Assembly: GCA_013298595.1 (NCBI GenBank)
Contig: JAAFIG010000013.1
Coordinates: 56,886 to 120,885 of the forward strand
DNA: 64,000 bases
Direction of reading: 5' to 3'
Source: Deinococcales bacterium
GTDB taxonomy: Bacteria > Deinococcota > Deinococci > Deinococcales > JAAFIG01
Shown: piece by piece, positions 1-9,147 of the stretch
Position numbering within the stretch: the first letter of the stretch is position 1
Layout of the letters: every line of letters starts with the position of its first letter
The notes under the pieces: generated by a model
What the model was told of the DNA's origin: nothing
What the model saw: only the letters and a program-made list of their open reading frames with translations
Database searches by the model: none
Program-made: the position numbers and the translations under genes

Positions 1-552
1 ACGCCCCTCGAGTAACGACAATATATCAGCTTGGTTGTTTTCGCGGGCAAGGTCTAAAGCGGTTTTGCCTTTCATATTTTTCCATTGTAAATCTGGTTTG
101 GTTTGCTCGAGTAAGAATTGCACAATTGCGTAATCTGCAAAATCTACAGCAATATTAAATGCCATTGAAGCGCCTTCCGTTGCCCCTAAAGTAACCAAGT
201 GGCGTATGAGTTCTTCATGACCAGAAATGACAGCATGAACCAATAAAGAAATGCCATGAGCACCTCTGGTACGAATAGCATTGCTATCAGCAGCAATAAA
301 ATCTTTGACCGAGGCTAAATCGCCAAGCATCGCGGCTGTGGTAATCTCGAGTTTTGCACCATGCTCGAGTAAATACAAAGCAATGGCGCTCTGACCAACG
401 TGCGAAGCGGCTTGTAATGCTGTTTCAAAATCCCCTTCACGCCATTCAAAAGCAGCATCTAGTAAATCTGGGTTTGCCGATAACATGGTTTTGACCTGCT
501 CGAGATTGCCATGACCTGCGCTAACAAAGGCTTTAATTGTTTCTTGATTCAT
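1..552 (-). CDS. Ankyrin-repeat protein (3' end outside window)
   Basis: An ATG at 552 opens a frame of 184 codons with no stop before the window edge, so the gene is partial. The product shows ankyrin-type helices with the usual pattern (TALQAASHVGQSAIALYLLEHGA near residues 43-66; KGKTALDLARENNQADILSLL near the edge), at about 30-35 residue spacing. No signal peptide or membrane segment is seen, so it is probably a cytosolic protein-protein interaction module. It overlaps the preceding VOC gene by 20 bases and is the last visible gene of the prfA operon. Its partner cannot be inferred from sequence. Confidence 0.85.
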   Translation of the reverse strand, partial: MNQETIKAFVSAGHGNLEQVKTMLSANPDLLDAAFEWREGDFETALQAASHVGQSAIALYLLEHGAKLEITTAAMLGDLASVKDFIAADSNAIRTRGAHGISLLVHAVISGHEELIRHLVTLGATEGASMAFNIAVDFADYAIVQFLLEQTKPDLQWKNMKGKTALDLARENNQADILSLLEGR

Positions 553-961
553 GTTTAACCTCGCGTTGACCTAGATCTTCGGCGAATCTGAGTAAATAAC
601 CATCTGGGTCTTGTACCAGAAACTGGCGATTGCCTAATTCTACATGATCTTTTCGATACCAGCGTTCCTCGAGGGGCATCATCAAATGGATCTGACGTTG
701 CGCTAATTGCTCGAGGATTGGTTGCAGACTTGAAACAGTGATTTGAAAATTGACACCTCGTCCTAATGGATGTTCAAATACGGCTGTTTGCCAAGTTCTG
801 CCAACACCAATCTGATCTATCATCAGTTGCGTATCTTCAAGCACTAGAAAAGCAAAACCTTCTTCGGGGCGCTGATATAAGACAGTAAAACCAAGTACTT
901 TGGTATAAAACTCGAGGCTAATTTGAAAATCTTGCACACTGAGTTCTGGAATTAAACTCAT
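533..961 (-). CDS. VOC (glyoxalase/bleomycin-resistance fold) protein
   Basis: This 142-residue protein has one vicinal-oxygen-chelate module: an N-terminal beta-alpha unit (SVQDFQISLEFYTKVLGF), a metal-site-like stretch around VNFQITV, and a C-terminal QDPDGYLLRFAEDLG with the usual terminal acidic ligand. Family members are dioxygenases, isomerases or drug-binding proteins, so the reaction cannot be named. The ATG overlaps the Nudix stop codon by four bases, and the 3' end overlaps the ankyrin gene, indicating translational coupling. A second VOC gene lies at 16772-17122. Confidence 0.85.
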   Translation of the reverse strand: MSLIPELSVQDFQISLEFYTKVLGFTVLYQRPEEGFAFLVLEDTQLMIDQIGVGRTWQTAVFEHPLGRGVNFQITVSSLQPILEQLAQRQIHLMMPLEERWYRKDHVELGNRQFLVQDPDGYLLRFAEDLGQREVKHESRNN

Positions 962-1440
962 AACCCCGGGACTCGAGTTCCGCCGCGTCCATCCCAGCCA
1001 TTAAAACCATAGAAACGTCCTGCTAAACCTGTGTTTAAGTAATCCAGCAATGGGTCGCGCATGGGTACAGGTCCGAGTTTTTCAACAGCTTCTTTAGGAT
1101 CAAAAAACCGTGCTTCGACAATAAAACCATCAGGGTCTCGAGGGTTGAGTAAACCATCCCATTCGACATCGAAAGCAAAGACAATGGTGCGTTCGTTTTT
1201 CATCTCATCTTCGATATGCACGCTGTACGCCAAGCAGTTGACATGTTTAACTTTTAACCCTGTCTCCTCGAGTACTTCGCGTTTCACAGCTTGTAAAGCA
1301 GTTTCACCATGTTCAACCATACCACCTGGTACGGTGTAGCGCACCCGTCCTAAACCCTGCCAATCGTTGGCAACCAACAGCACCCGACCCATTTTGTCAC
1401 GTAAGACTGCGGCAGCAACCAAAAGTTCACGCCGAGCCAT
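958..1440 (-). CDS. Nudix hydrolase
   Basis: This 160-residue protein carries a complete Nudix box at residues 40-62: G40, E46, then R54-E55 and E58-E59 with G61. Such enzymes hydrolyse nucleoside diphosphates linked to another moiety, with Mg2+ held by the glutamates. The MutT-like size and the N-terminal beta strand (LLVAAAVLRDKMGRVLLV) suggest a house-cleaning or nucleotide-sugar type enzyme; the substrate cannot be told. The start codon overlaps the prfA stop by one base (TAATG), so expression probably depends on prfA translation. Confidence 0.9.
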   Translation of the reverse strand: MARRELLVAAAVLRDKMGRVLLVANDWQGLGRVRYTVPGGMVEHGETALQAVKREVLEETGLKVKHVNCLAYSVHIEDEMKNERTIVFAFDVEWDGLLNPRDPDGFIVEARFFDPKEAVEKLGPVPMRDPLLDYLNTGLAGRFYGFNGWDGRGGTRVPGL

Positions 1441-2540
1441 TACGCAACCACTTTCTGCATTTGCTTTTCTAAGCGTTCAGCAATCAAAGTTTCTTTTTCA
1501 AGGGCACGCAAAGCAGTGGATAATTCATTTAACCCACCTTGCATCACAGACTCGAGAGGATAATTTTTGTTCTCACCCTCGAGCCGATGATCGGTGACAC
1601 GATTTTGTGGATAATTATAAGTACGGATTTTTTCGCTACGCTCACCACTACCAATTAAACTCGAGCGTGCTTCGGAGCGTTCACGCATGGTGCGTTCACG
1701 TTCACGTTCAAATAATCTCGAGCGCAAAACAGTCATGGCTTTTTCACGGTTTTTCATTTGGCTGCGCCCATCTTGGCAAGTGACCACAATTTCATCAGCT
1801 GTGCCTTCGCGGTAAACCACGCGTACAGCGCTATCGGTGGTGTTCACACCTTGTCCACCATGCCCACCAGCGCGGAAAACATCCACCCGAATCTCAGCAG
1901 GATTAATTTGTACATCCACATCTTCAGCTTCTGGCAATACTGCTACGGTGGTGGTACTGGTATGAATCCGCCCAGCTGATTCTGTTGCAGGAATCCGTTG
2001 CACACGATGCACACCTGATTCAAACTTAAACACAGCAAATGCCCCAGTGCCACGAACTTCGGCGGTTAATTTGGCAAAACCACCAATATCAGATTCGTTT
2101 GTATCAATCACCTCGAGCTTAAAGCCCAAGCCTTCACAATAGCGTTGATACATCTGCAACATATCGGCTGCAAATAACCCAGCTTCTGCGCCACCTGTAC
2201 CAGCCCGAATCTCGAGAATCACATCTCTAGCATCAGCCACATCTTTAGGCAATGTTAAATCCTCAAATTCTGCCTCGAGCAAAGGAATTTTTTCCTCGCA
2301 TTCAAGTACATCTAAAGCTGCTAATTCGCCCAGATCGGCATCGGAAAGCAAACCCAGAGCTTCGCTTAAACGTTGACGCGTTTCCAATAATTCACGACTA
2401 ATTCGCGCTAATTCGCGCATTTCGCCATACTTACGCTGCACACGGGCGTATGCCGCGCCATCCGCCATCAAAGCAGGATCGGCAAGACTCGCCTCGAGTT
2501 GTGCAAACTCGGCAAGAATGATTTCAAGTGACTCGTTCAT
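1440..2540 (-). CDS. prfA: Peptide chain release factor 1
   Basis: This 366-residue protein ends translation at UAA and UAG. The stop-codon-reading PxT motif is PAT at residues 184-186, and the GGQ that triggers peptidyl-tRNA hydrolysis is at 228-230 within GGHGGQGVN. Length and motif spacing match bacterial RF1. The usual partner prmC, which methylates the GGQ glutamine, is not in the window. The ATG at 2540 lacks a Shine-Dalgarno site but has TAGACT eight bases upstream, suggesting a leaderless message. It heads an operon with the Nudix, VOC and ankyrin genes. Confidence 0.97.
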   Translation of the reverse strand: MNESLEIILAEFAQLEASLADPALMADGAAYARVQRKYGEMRELARISRELLETRQRLSEALGLLSDADLGELAALDVLECEEKIPLLEAEFEDLTLPKDVADARDVILEIRAGTGGAEAGLFAADMLQMYQRYCEGLGFKLEVIDTNESDIGGFAKLTAEVRGTGAFAVFKFESGVHRVQRIPATESAGRIHTSTTTVAVLPEAEDVDVQINPAEIRVDVFRAGGHGGQGVNTTDSAVRVVYREGTADEIVVTCQDGRSQMKNREKAMTVLRSRLFERERERTMRERSEARSSLIGSGERSEKIRTYNYPQNRVTDHRLEGENKNYPLESVMQGGLNELSTALRALEKETLIAERLEKQMQKVVA

Positions 2541-2548
2541 AACTCGAG

Positions 2549-2554
2549 AGTCTA
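2549..2554 (-). promoter_or_regulatory. Leaderless -10 box before prfA
   Basis: TAGACT (minus strand) ends eight bases before the prfA ATG. No clear -35 is seen. It fits the TANNNT-spacer-ATG pattern repeated at many genes here. Confidence 0.45.
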
Positions 2555-2693
2555 CCGTTTCTGGAGGGGTTTGTGCTAAGGACGGAGGTCGGGACGAAAG
2601 AAAAAGGATTAATAGAGGGATAAGTTCACAAACGAGTAGCTAGAAGCTAACCGCCAAATCTTGCTAGACTGGTCTGACTTATAAGGGGGCATC

Positions 2694-4847
2694 ATGTTTG
2701 AACTATCTTTACTCGAGAAGATTGCTTTTATTTTAGTGGCTGGTTTTTTTGGTTCTTGGGCATTATTGTATTTTGCTCGGATTTACCAAGCCATTGCTCG
2801 AGGCAGTGCAGATTCTGAAGATCGGTTCGATAACTTACCAAACCGAATTGGTGCGGCATTATGGGCAACACTTTTACAAACTCGAGTTTTCCGAGATCGT
2901 TTCTGGGTCAGTGTTTTACATGCGGGGATTTTCTTTGGGTTTACTTATTATTTATTGGTTAATGTTGTAGATGGACTCGAGGGTTTCTTTGGTTTTCATG
3001 TGCAAAGTAATACTTGGTATACTGCTTTGTATTTGCTCAGTGCAGATTTATTAACAGGAGCGATCTTACTGGGTGTCATAAGCTTGTGGATACGCCGATT
3101 TTTTACCTCGAGTGGCGAAAAAACCTTTTCTTTTAATCCGCGAACATTGTTACATGAAGCTATTCAAAACGGCAAAATTCGTTCAGATAGTGGCATTGTT
3201 TCAGGATTTATTACCTTCCACGTCGGTATGCGTTTTCTTGGGCAGGGTTTAAAGTTGCTCGAGTCTGGAACAAACCCAGATTTATTTCAACCATTTGCTT
3301 CGTTATTGGCTGGGGCATTAACAACGCTGGGTTTATCTGAACAAGCTTTAATTTCAGGTTTGCATTTTACATATTGGGGAGCACTTGGCAGTATTTTGGT
3401 TTTTCTGCCTTACTTTGCCCGTAGTAAACACATTCACATTGCCACAGCACCAATCAATTATGCACTCGAGCGTCGTCGTGATGGACAGGTACTCTCGAGC
3501 GGAGTCATTCCACTGATGGATCTGAGTAGTCTCGAGCAGGACGAACCTAAAGTTGGTGCTTTACGGCTCGAGGATTTATCATTTCCTAGGTTACTCGATG
3601 CCTATGCTTGTATTCAATGCAATCGCTGCCAAGATGTTTGCCCTGCCAATGCCACTGGCAAGGCGTTATCGCCAGCTGCACTCGAGATTAATAAACGCAT
3701 GGAATTAAATTCCTTAATTGGCAGCCCATTCGAGTTACGCCCAAGTTTCTTGGCTGGCGAGGCATCTCCCAGACCACTACTCGAGTTTGCCATTAACGAA
3801 GAATCGGTGTGGGGTTGTACCACTTGTGGCGCTTGTATGCAGGTCTGCCCTGTCCAAGATGAACAAATGCTCGACATTATAGATATTCGCCGTGAACGTG
3901 TAATGATGGCGGGTGAATTCCCGAAACAATTGCAAACCGCTTTTACAGGTATGGAACGCCAAGGCAACCCGTGGGGCATCAGTGCCGACAAACGTATGGA
4001 TTGGGCAGATGGTTTAACTGTTCCAACCATAGACCAAAACCCAAATCCAGATGTCTTGTATTGGGTTGGTTGTGCTGCCAGTTACGACCCCAGCGCACAA
4101 AAAGTCTCGAGAAGCTTTGTGCAACTTTTGCAAGCTGCCAATGTTAATTTTGCTGTACTAGGCAAAAAAGAAAGTTGTACAGGCGATACAGCACGGCGTA
4201 GTGGCAACGAGTACTTGTACCAAGAACTTGCAACAAAAAATATTGCTACTTTAAATAGTCTGCAACCCAAACTGATTGTGGCAACGTGTCCGCACTGCAT
4301 GAATATGATTGGTAACGAATACCCGCAACTGGGTGGCAATTATACTGTCATGCACCACACAACCTACCTCGAGCAATTGGTTTCCGATAAACTGCTTGCC
4401 ACGGGTGATTTCTCGAGTGGTAATGTCACGTATCACGACCCTTGTTATTTAGGACGACATAACGATGTCTACGATGCACCAAGGGAAAATTTACGCAGTC
4501 TTGGTTTTGATATTCTTGAACTCGAGCGTTCACGTGAAAAAAGTTTTTGTTGTGGTGCTGGTGGTAGCCAATTCTGGAAAGAAGAAGAACATGGTACCGA
4601 ACGTATCTCGGACAATCGAATGCGAGAAATTAAACAAACCGTGGCTGGAGAAGCCACCAAAACAGTGGCAGTTGGTTGCCCATTTTGTAAATCCATGTTA
4701 GCCAGTACCCCAGAAGCTCAAGATAGTGGTGTGGCTATCAAAGACATTGCTGAACTGATGCTCGAGAATCTTGAAACTGGACGCAGCAAAGGTGTGATTG
4801 TATCGCCAAAAGTACCCTCGAGTATTGGCATCAGTGGTGATGATTAG
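2694..4847 (+). CDS. Membrane Fe-S oxidoreductase (heterodisulfide-reductase-like, fused b-type membrane domain)
   Basis: The 717-residue fusion has an N-terminal membrane part (about 1-240, several helices, like nitrate reductase gamma or HdrE). Two ferredoxin-like 4Fe-4S motifs follow: CIQCNRCQDVCP near 306 and CTTCGACMQVCP near 375. Two cysteine-rich CCG domains come last (CPHCMNM, DPCYLGRHNDVY, CCGAGGSQFW, GCPFC). This layout matches membrane quinone-linked oxidoreductases proposed to take electrons from electron-transfer flavoprotein; that role is inference, as no etf genes are nearby. The ATG follows an AAGGGGG ribosome site. It stands alone, convergent with the Lrp-type gene. Confidence 0.88.
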   Translation: MFELSLLEKIAFILVAGFFGSWALLYFARIYQAIARGSADSEDRFDNLPNRIGAALWATLLQTRVFRDRFWVSVLHAGIFFGFTYYLLVNVVDGLEGFFGFHVQSNTWYTALYLLSADLLTGAILLGVISLWIRRFFTSSGEKTFSFNPRTLLHEAIQNGKIRSDSGIVSGFITFHVGMRFLGQGLKLLESGTNPDLFQPFASLLAGALTTLGLSEQALISGLHFTYWGALGSILVFLPYFARSKHIHIATAPINYALERRRDGQVLSSGVIPLMDLSSLEQDEPKVGALRLEDLSFPRLLDAYACIQCNRCQDVCPANATGKALSPAALEINKRMELNSLIGSPFELRPSFLAGEASPRPLLEFAINEESVWGCTTCGACMQVCPVQDEQMLDIIDIRRERVMMAGEFPKQLQTAFTGMERQGNPWGISADKRMDWADGLTVPTIDQNPNPDVLYWVGCAASYDPSAQKVSRSFVQLLQAANVNFAVLGKKESCTGDTARRSGNEYLYQELATKNIATLNSLQPKLIVATCPHCMNMIGNEYPQLGGNYTVMHHTTYLEQLVSDKLLATGDFSSGNVTYHDPCYLGRHNDVYDAPRENLRSLGFDILELERSREKSFCCGAGGSQFWKEEEHGTERISDNRMREIKQTVAGEATKTVAVGCPFCKSMLASTPEAQDSGVAIKDIAELMLENLETGRSKGVIVSPKVPSSIGISGDD

Positions 4848-4916
4848 CAGTCTCGAGTTTGAAGTGGTTTTATTGGATTTGTACCAGAATTTACCACCAC
4901 TCGAGTCAGATGAAAT

Positions 4917-5375
4917 TTAAATCACAGGTTCGAGTGGTTGATGTTCAAACAGCGTTGATAGTGTCACTAACGTATTGGTACGAATTACACCAGGCACTTG
5001 TTTAATTCGGTAGAGTAAATTCTCGAGTTCGTGTGGGTTAAAGGCACGCACTTTTAAAATCACATCTAAGTCTCCTGCAACGCTATGACATTCTTCGATT
5101 TCGGGTAACTGAATAAAATTCGCCGCTACAGCTAAACCATTAGAGTTATTTTCTAAACGAATTTGAATAAAAGCCAAAGTGCTCAGTCCAACTGCTGGAG
5201 CATTAATACGAGCACCATAACCCGAAATAATCCCGCGTTTCTCGAGGTTTTTGACTCGAGCGTGTACTGTGGCGGCACTCAAGCTAACCTTTTGGGCGAT
5301 ATCGGCGTAGGTTTGGCGACAGTCTTGTTGTAGCTCTTTGAGGATACTGCGGTCAGCTTCATCTAACTGAATCAT
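4917..5375 (-). CDS. Lrp/AsnC family transcriptional regulator
   Basis: This 152-residue protein has an N-terminal winged HTH (about 1-60; the recognition region reads LSAATVHARVKNLEKRGII) and a C-terminal RAM ligand-binding domain (SVAGDLDVILKVRA, then LENLLYRIKQVPGV). The family usually senses amino acids as octamers or dimers. It is divergent from the EamA exporter at 5444 with 68 bases between them. Control of that exporter, for example for amino-acid efflux, is a reasonable guess. The start has TAGAAT six bases upstream and no ribosome site. Confidence 0.92.
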   Translation of the reverse strand: MIQLDEADRSILKELQQDCRQTYADIAQKVSLSAATVHARVKNLEKRGIISGYGARINAPAVGLSTLAFIQIRLENNSNGLAVAANFIQLPEIEECHSVAGDLDVILKVRAFNPHELENLLYRIKQVPGVIRTNTLVTLSTLFEHQPLEPVI

Positions 5376-5381
5376 ATTCGG

Positions 5382-5387
5382 ATTCTA
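5382..5387 (-). promoter_or_regulatory. Leaderless -10 box before the Lrp-type gene
   Basis: TAGAAT (minus strand), six bases before the ATG at 5375. No convincing -35. Confidence 0.5.
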
Positions 5388-5408
5388 GCACATAAGCAGA
5401 ACCACGTA

Positions 5409-5438
5409 TTGACGAAACAGGATTTCTTCACATATTGT
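5409..5438 (+). promoter_or_regulatory. Promoter of the EamA exporter
   Basis: TTGACG at 5409-5414, 18-base spacer, TATTGT at 5433-5438, only five bases before the ATG at 5444. This suggests a leaderless transcript. It sits in the 68-base divergent region shared with the Lrp-type gene, where that regulator probably binds. Confidence 0.6.
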
Positions 5439-5443
5439 TAGCT

Positions 5444-6358
5444 ATGACTACTGCCGCAGCCACCACACCTAAATCTCGAGATACTTTGCTGATAATTCTA
5501 GCGCTGATTTCACTTTACTTTATTTGGGGCAGTACCTACTTAGGTATTCATCAAGCAGTACAAACTGGAGGATTTGCCAGTTTTCAATTAAATGCCCTGA
5601 GATTTATTTTTTCAGGTGTTTTACTACTTGGTATTTTAATGGCTCGAGGTGGCAAAATTCCGCCAGCTATTCAAATTCGTAACGCTGCCCTGATTGGTTT
5701 ATTTTTAGTGATTGGTGGTAATGGCTTAACAACTTTAGCCTTAAAATGGGGTGCACCCAGTGGTTTAAGTGCCACAATTATCGCTACCACGTCCCTCTGG
5801 GCTGGTTTATGGAGCACACTTTGGGGTAACCGTCCACGTAAACTCGAGTGGATTGGTATGGGCATTGGTGTGATTGGTGTGGCAGTGCTGACCTTTGACG
5901 GCAACCTTCGCAGTAATCCAGCTATTTTCATTCAATTTGCTGCACCAATGCTCTGGGCACTTGGCAGTATTTTGTCACGCAAACTCGAGATGCCATCTGG
6001 ACTGATGGCAAGTGCTATCGAAATGATCGCTGGGGGGTTAGCGGCACTGCCAATCAGTTTTGCCCTTGGCGAAACATGGGCAATGCCAAACCTCAATGCT
6101 TGGGGCGCTTGGTTGTATTTGGTTTTTGCGGGCAGCATGATTGGTTATAACGCCTATATATTTTTACTCGAAAAAGTCCGCCCAGCCGTGGCAACTAGTT
6201 ATGCGTATGTTAATCCTTTGGTTGCACTTGGCTTAGGGGCATGGTTGATAGGCGAAAAAATCGAAGCCAGAACGCTACTCGCTTTACCAATTATTTTTAT
6301 TGGTATGGGATTTATTGCTTGGGCACAAAATAGTAAAGGGATCAAGGAAAAAGGGTAA
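5444..6358 (+). CDS. EamA/DMT-family transporter
   Basis: About 304 residues with ten predicted membrane segments in two EamA repeats. The first repeat has the typical YFIWGSTYLGI; the second ends in a helix rich in G and A with EKVRPAVATSYAYVNPLVA. These drug/metabolite transporters often export amino acids or other small metabolites across the inner membrane. A TTG at 5435 is in frame, but the ATG at 5444 is preferred because it sits five bases after a -10 box. The divergent Lrp-type regulator suggests amino-acid-responsive control. Confidence 0.9.
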   Translation: MTTAAATTPKSRDTLLIILALISLYFIWGSTYLGIHQAVQTGGFASFQLNALRFIFSGVLLLGILMARGGKIPPAIQIRNAALIGLFLVIGGNGLTTLALKWGAPSGLSATIIATTSLWAGLWSTLWGNRPRKLEWIGMGIGVIGVAVLTFDGNLRSNPAIFIQFAAPMLWALGSILSRKLEMPSGLMASAIEMIAGGLAALPISFALGETWAMPNLNAWGAWLYLVFAGSMIGYNAYIFLLEKVRPAVATSYAYVNPLVALGLGAWLIGEKIEARTLLALPIIFIGMGFIAWAQNSKGIKEKG

Positions 6359-6411
6359 GGTCAAACTGTACTCACTTTTCTTTAAGCCATAGAGTTCATG
6401 TTAGGAGCAGT

Positions 6412-6747
6412 ATGAATCCACATTTTTCTTTAAGTACACTTGAAAAAAGCCGTCTCGATGAGCAAAAAAACTATCTCGAGTTTCTGCGTGTTCCTGATAT
6501 GAGCGCAGGTTTGTATGTGCTTGAGGTAGGAGCAACAGATCTTCAACAGCCGCACTCCGAGGATGAAATTTATGTTGTTCTTGAAGGCAAAGCCCAGATT
6601 CGAGTTGCCGATAAAGATTACCCTGCTTGTGTAGGTGACACGATTTTTGTACCTGCTAAGGTGGTTCATTACTTTCATAGCATTCTCGAGACACTGAAAG
6701 TCATTGTGATTTTTGCACCTGCAGAATATGCTCGGCAGGGATTATGA
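6412..6747 (+). CDS. Cupin-domain protein
   Basis: A 111-residue single cupin barrel. Motif 1 reads HSEDEIYVVLEGKAQIRV and motif 2 covers GDTIFVPAKVVHYFHSI, with histidine and glutamate in metal-binding positions. Small cupins bind metals or act as isomerases or dioxygenases, so no reaction is assigned. An AGGAG ribosome site lies upstream. It starts a six-gene run and overlaps the next start by four bases (ATGA). Confidence 0.87.
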   Translation: MNPHFSLSTLEKSRLDEQKNYLEFLRVPDMSAGLYVLEVGATDLQQPHSEDEIYVVLEGKAQIRVADKDYPACVGDTIFVPAKVVHYFHSILETLKVIVIFAPAEYARQGL

Positions 6748-7313
6748 ATTATCTTTTTCTGCTTGCCAGCCCTCGAGCCAATGGCAATAGCGAAACATTA
6801 GCGCGAATTGCGGCTCAAAGCCTTTCAAATCAAACGCAACAATGGCTTGCTTTACGCGATTACCCACTCGAGCCATTTGCTGATTTACGACATGTTGCAC
6901 CAATCAACCCAGATTTTCCATTATCAGGTGGGTATGGGCAACCAACAGGACATTCAAAAGCTTTGCTCGAGACGACATTGGCTGCCACAGATATAGTTTT
7001 TGTTGCCCCAGTACATTGGTACTCGGTGCCGACGTTGTTAAAACGTTACTTAGACGAATGGAGCGCGTGGCTTCGTATTCCAGATGGGACGTTCAAAGCG
7101 CAAATGAGCCAGAAACGTTATTGGGCAATATCCACAAGCACGGGTGCAAATATCAGCGAAGCTGAACCGTTATTTAGCACACTCGAGCTAAGTGCTAAAT
7201 ACTTTGGCTGTTCCCTCGAGAAACGCTTACTTGGCATTGGTGGTAAACCCGATTCGGTGCTGCTGGATGCTGAAACACTGAAAGCGGCAAAACAATTTTT
7301 TATGGGGGATTAA
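6744..7313 (+). CDS. NAD(P)H-dependent flavin reductase / quinone reductase (flavodoxin fold)
   Basis: This 189-residue protein has the flavodoxin-like FMN-binding start (LFLLASPRANGNSETLA) and a conserved PVHWYSVPTLLKRYLDEW segment in the middle, as in NADPH-dependent FMN reductases and modulator-of-drug-activity proteins. Such enzymes reduce quinones, flavins or azo compounds. It is coupled to the cupin gene and followed five bases later by the isochorismatase-like gene. A second, more distant member is at 44606-45220. Confidence 0.88.
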   Translation: MNYLFLLASPRANGNSETLARIAAQSLSNQTQQWLALRDYPLEPFADLRHVAPINPDFPLSGGYGQPTGHSKALLETTLAATDIVFVAPVHWYSVPTLLKRYLDEWSAWLRIPDGTFKAQMSQKRYWAISTSTGANISEAEPLFSTLELSAKYFGCSLEKRLLGIGGKPDSVLLDAETLKAAKQFFMGD

Positions 7314-7318
7314 TTACG

Positions 7319-7876
7319 ATGAATGCGTTATTGGTTATAGATGTGCAACAAGGATTTACAGAATACGAACGTCTGGCAGGTGGTCGTAATAATCCAGATG
7401 CTGAAAACAATATTGCACATATTTTGCAAGCTTACCGAGATGCACAAAAACCTGTTATTCATGTGCATCATGCCAGTACAGAAGCCAATTCGCCACTTCG
7501 ACCTGATTCAGCTGGGTACGCTGTTAAACCAGAAGCTCAACCGCTCGAGTCTGAAATTGTTTTTGTCAAACACGTTAACAGTGCTTTTATTGGCACTCGT
7601 CTCGAGGCATATTTGCGTGAAAATGGTATTTCAGGTGTGACGATTGTAGGAGCAACCACTGATCATTGTTGTTCAACAACAGCTCGAATGGCAGCGAATC
7701 TTGGTTTTGAAGTTTGGTATATCACCGATGCACTATGGACTTTTGATAAGTTTATGCCTGATGGCACTCGAGTTCCAGCGCAATTGGTGCATGATGTCAA
7801 TATTGCCAGTCTAAATGGCGAATTCGCTGAAATTCTGACTACCAAGGCATTACTCGAGCGAGTTGTGAACCCATGA
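7319..7876 (+). CDS. Isochorismatase-like cysteine hydrolase
   Basis: This 185-residue protein keeps the Asp-Lys-Cys triad of the family: D8 (VIDVQQGF), K84 (VFVKHVNSAF) and C117 in the nucleophile loop GATTDHCC. Relatives hydrolyse isochorismate, nicotinamide, ureidoacrylate or biuret-type amides. The lack of siderophore genes argues against true isochorismatase. With the arginase-like gene that overlaps its stop by four bases, a small amide or amidine pathway is likely. Confidence 0.9.
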   Translation: MNALLVIDVQQGFTEYERLAGGRNNPDAENNIAHILQAYRDAQKPVIHVHHASTEANSPLRPDSAGYAVKPEAQPLESEIVFVKHVNSAFIGTRLEAYLRENGISGVTIVGATTDHCCSTTARMAANLGFEVWYITDALWTFDKFMPDGTRVPAQLVHDVNIASLNGEFAEILTTKALLERVVNP

Positions 7877-8691
7877 AGTATCATCGAATTTTCTGCCCAC
7901 TTTGGATGGGTGCAGGGCAGCATACTCAAGTGCCAGTGGGTGCTCGAGCTATTCAAGCAGCACTGGGTGGAGCTGCTCTCGAGATACCTGTGGCTGAGAT
8001 TGCCAATCTCAAGAAAACAAATTTGATCAAAGCTAAACCAGAAATTCTTGATGTCCAAAAAGCTTTACAAAACCAGTTAAAGCCTGATGCTCGAGTGGCA
8101 TTGCTAGGCGGGGATTGCTCGAGCGACTTTGCTTTGTTAGCCCATTTGGGGAAAGTTTATGGTGCGGATGTGGCTATACTTTGGCTTGATACACACGCCG
8201 ATTTGAATACCGCTGCCTCGAGTCCAAGTGGTCATTTTCATGGCATGGTTTTACGGGCGAGTTTGGGTGGTTGTGATACCGATTTTGCGGCACTTTTACC
8301 CAAGCCACTTTTGCCACAACAAGTTTTCTTAGCTGGTGCTCGGGATTTTGACCCATCAGAACTCGAGTTTATTCAGCAGCACAATATTCATATCTCAAGT
8401 GTCGAAGATTTACGTGATAATGTTGCACACTTAGCGGTTGCAGTTGCCGCTGCTGGGTTTAAAAAAGTCCATGTTCATTTGGATGTTGATGTTTTAGATA
8501 TCAGCAGTTTTCGTAGTTCAGGATTCTCGAGTCAAGGTGGTTTGCACACTCGGGAAGTGCTGACAATGATTGAGAGTATTAGGGCGAATTTTGAACTGGT
8601 TAGTTTTGCTGTCACCGAGTATGCTCCAGCTTATGAAAATGATGATCTGGAGACTGTGTTGCAACTGATTAAAGCCTTGGAGGGAGTATGA
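7873..8691 (+). CDS. Arginase/ureohydrolase-family protein with a Cys in the first metal-ligand position
   Basis: The 272-residue protein has the three ureohydrolase blocks: GGDCSS at 79-84, DTHADLNT with D106, H108 and D110, and HLDVDVLD with D204 and D206. These hold the two manganese ions in arginase, agmatinase and formiminoglutamase. The first block normally reads GGDHS; here the histidine ligand is Cys82, a variant also met in uncharacterised relatives. The substrate is probably a guanidino or formimino compound but is not fixed. It overlaps the genes on both sides by four bases. Confidence 0.88.
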   Translation: MKYHRIFCPLWMGAGQHTQVPVGARAIQAALGGAALEIPVAEIANLKKTNLIKAKPEILDVQKALQNQLKPDARVALLGGDCSSDFALLAHLGKVYGADVAILWLDTHADLNTAASSPSGHFHGMVLRASLGGCDTDFAALLPKPLLPQQVFLAGARDFDPSELEFIQQHNIHISSVEDLRDNVAHLAVAVAAAGFKKVHVHLDVDVLDISSFRSSGFSSQGGLHTREVLTMIESIRANFELVSFAVTEYAPAYENDDLETVLQLIKALEGV

Positions 8692-9131
8692 AAATAATCA
8701 AAGCTGATAGTTCATATCTCGAGCAAATCGTGCCATTGTTTGATGCGTATCGTCAATTCTATCAACAACCATCAGATACTGTTGCCGCTAAAGCTTATTT
8801 GCAAGCTCGGCTCGAGAACCAAGAAGCTACCGTTTTTTTGGCACTTGGCGAGTCTGATACTGTACTGGGGTTTGCTTTGTGTTACAGCACTTTCTCGAGT
8901 GTTGCCTTAAAACCATTGGTGATTCTCAATGATTTATTTACCACCCCTGAAGCTCGAGGGCAGGGTGTTGGCACAGCACTTTTAGCAACTTGTCAGGATT
9001 TTGCCAAAGCTGCTGGTTGTGCCATTTTACGTTTACGAACCGCGCAAGATAATGTTGTTGCCCAAAGTGTTTACGAAAAATTTGGTTTCACTCGAGACAA
9101 AATTTATTTCACTTACGATTTAAAACTCTAA
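8688..9131 (+). CDS. GNAT N-acetyltransferase (tandem copy 1)
   Basis: This 147-residue protein has a GNAT fold with the acetyl-CoA pyrophosphate loop EARGQGVGTALL, preceded by the beta-4 strand LVILNDLFTT and followed by QSVYEKFGF. It shares length and N-terminus (MKII, LEQI, PLFDAYR, FY) with the next gene, so the two arose by tandem duplication. The acceptor is unknown. It overlaps the arginase-like stop by four bases. Confidence 0.9.
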   Translation: MKIIKADSSYLEQIVPLFDAYRQFYQQPSDTVAAKAYLQARLENQEATVFLALGESDTVLGFALCYSTFSSVALKPLVILNDLFTTPEARGQGVGTALLATCQDFAKAAGCAILRLRTAQDNVVAQSVYEKFGFTRDKIYFTYDLKL

Positions 9132-9147
9132 TGCAAAGGGAATAACC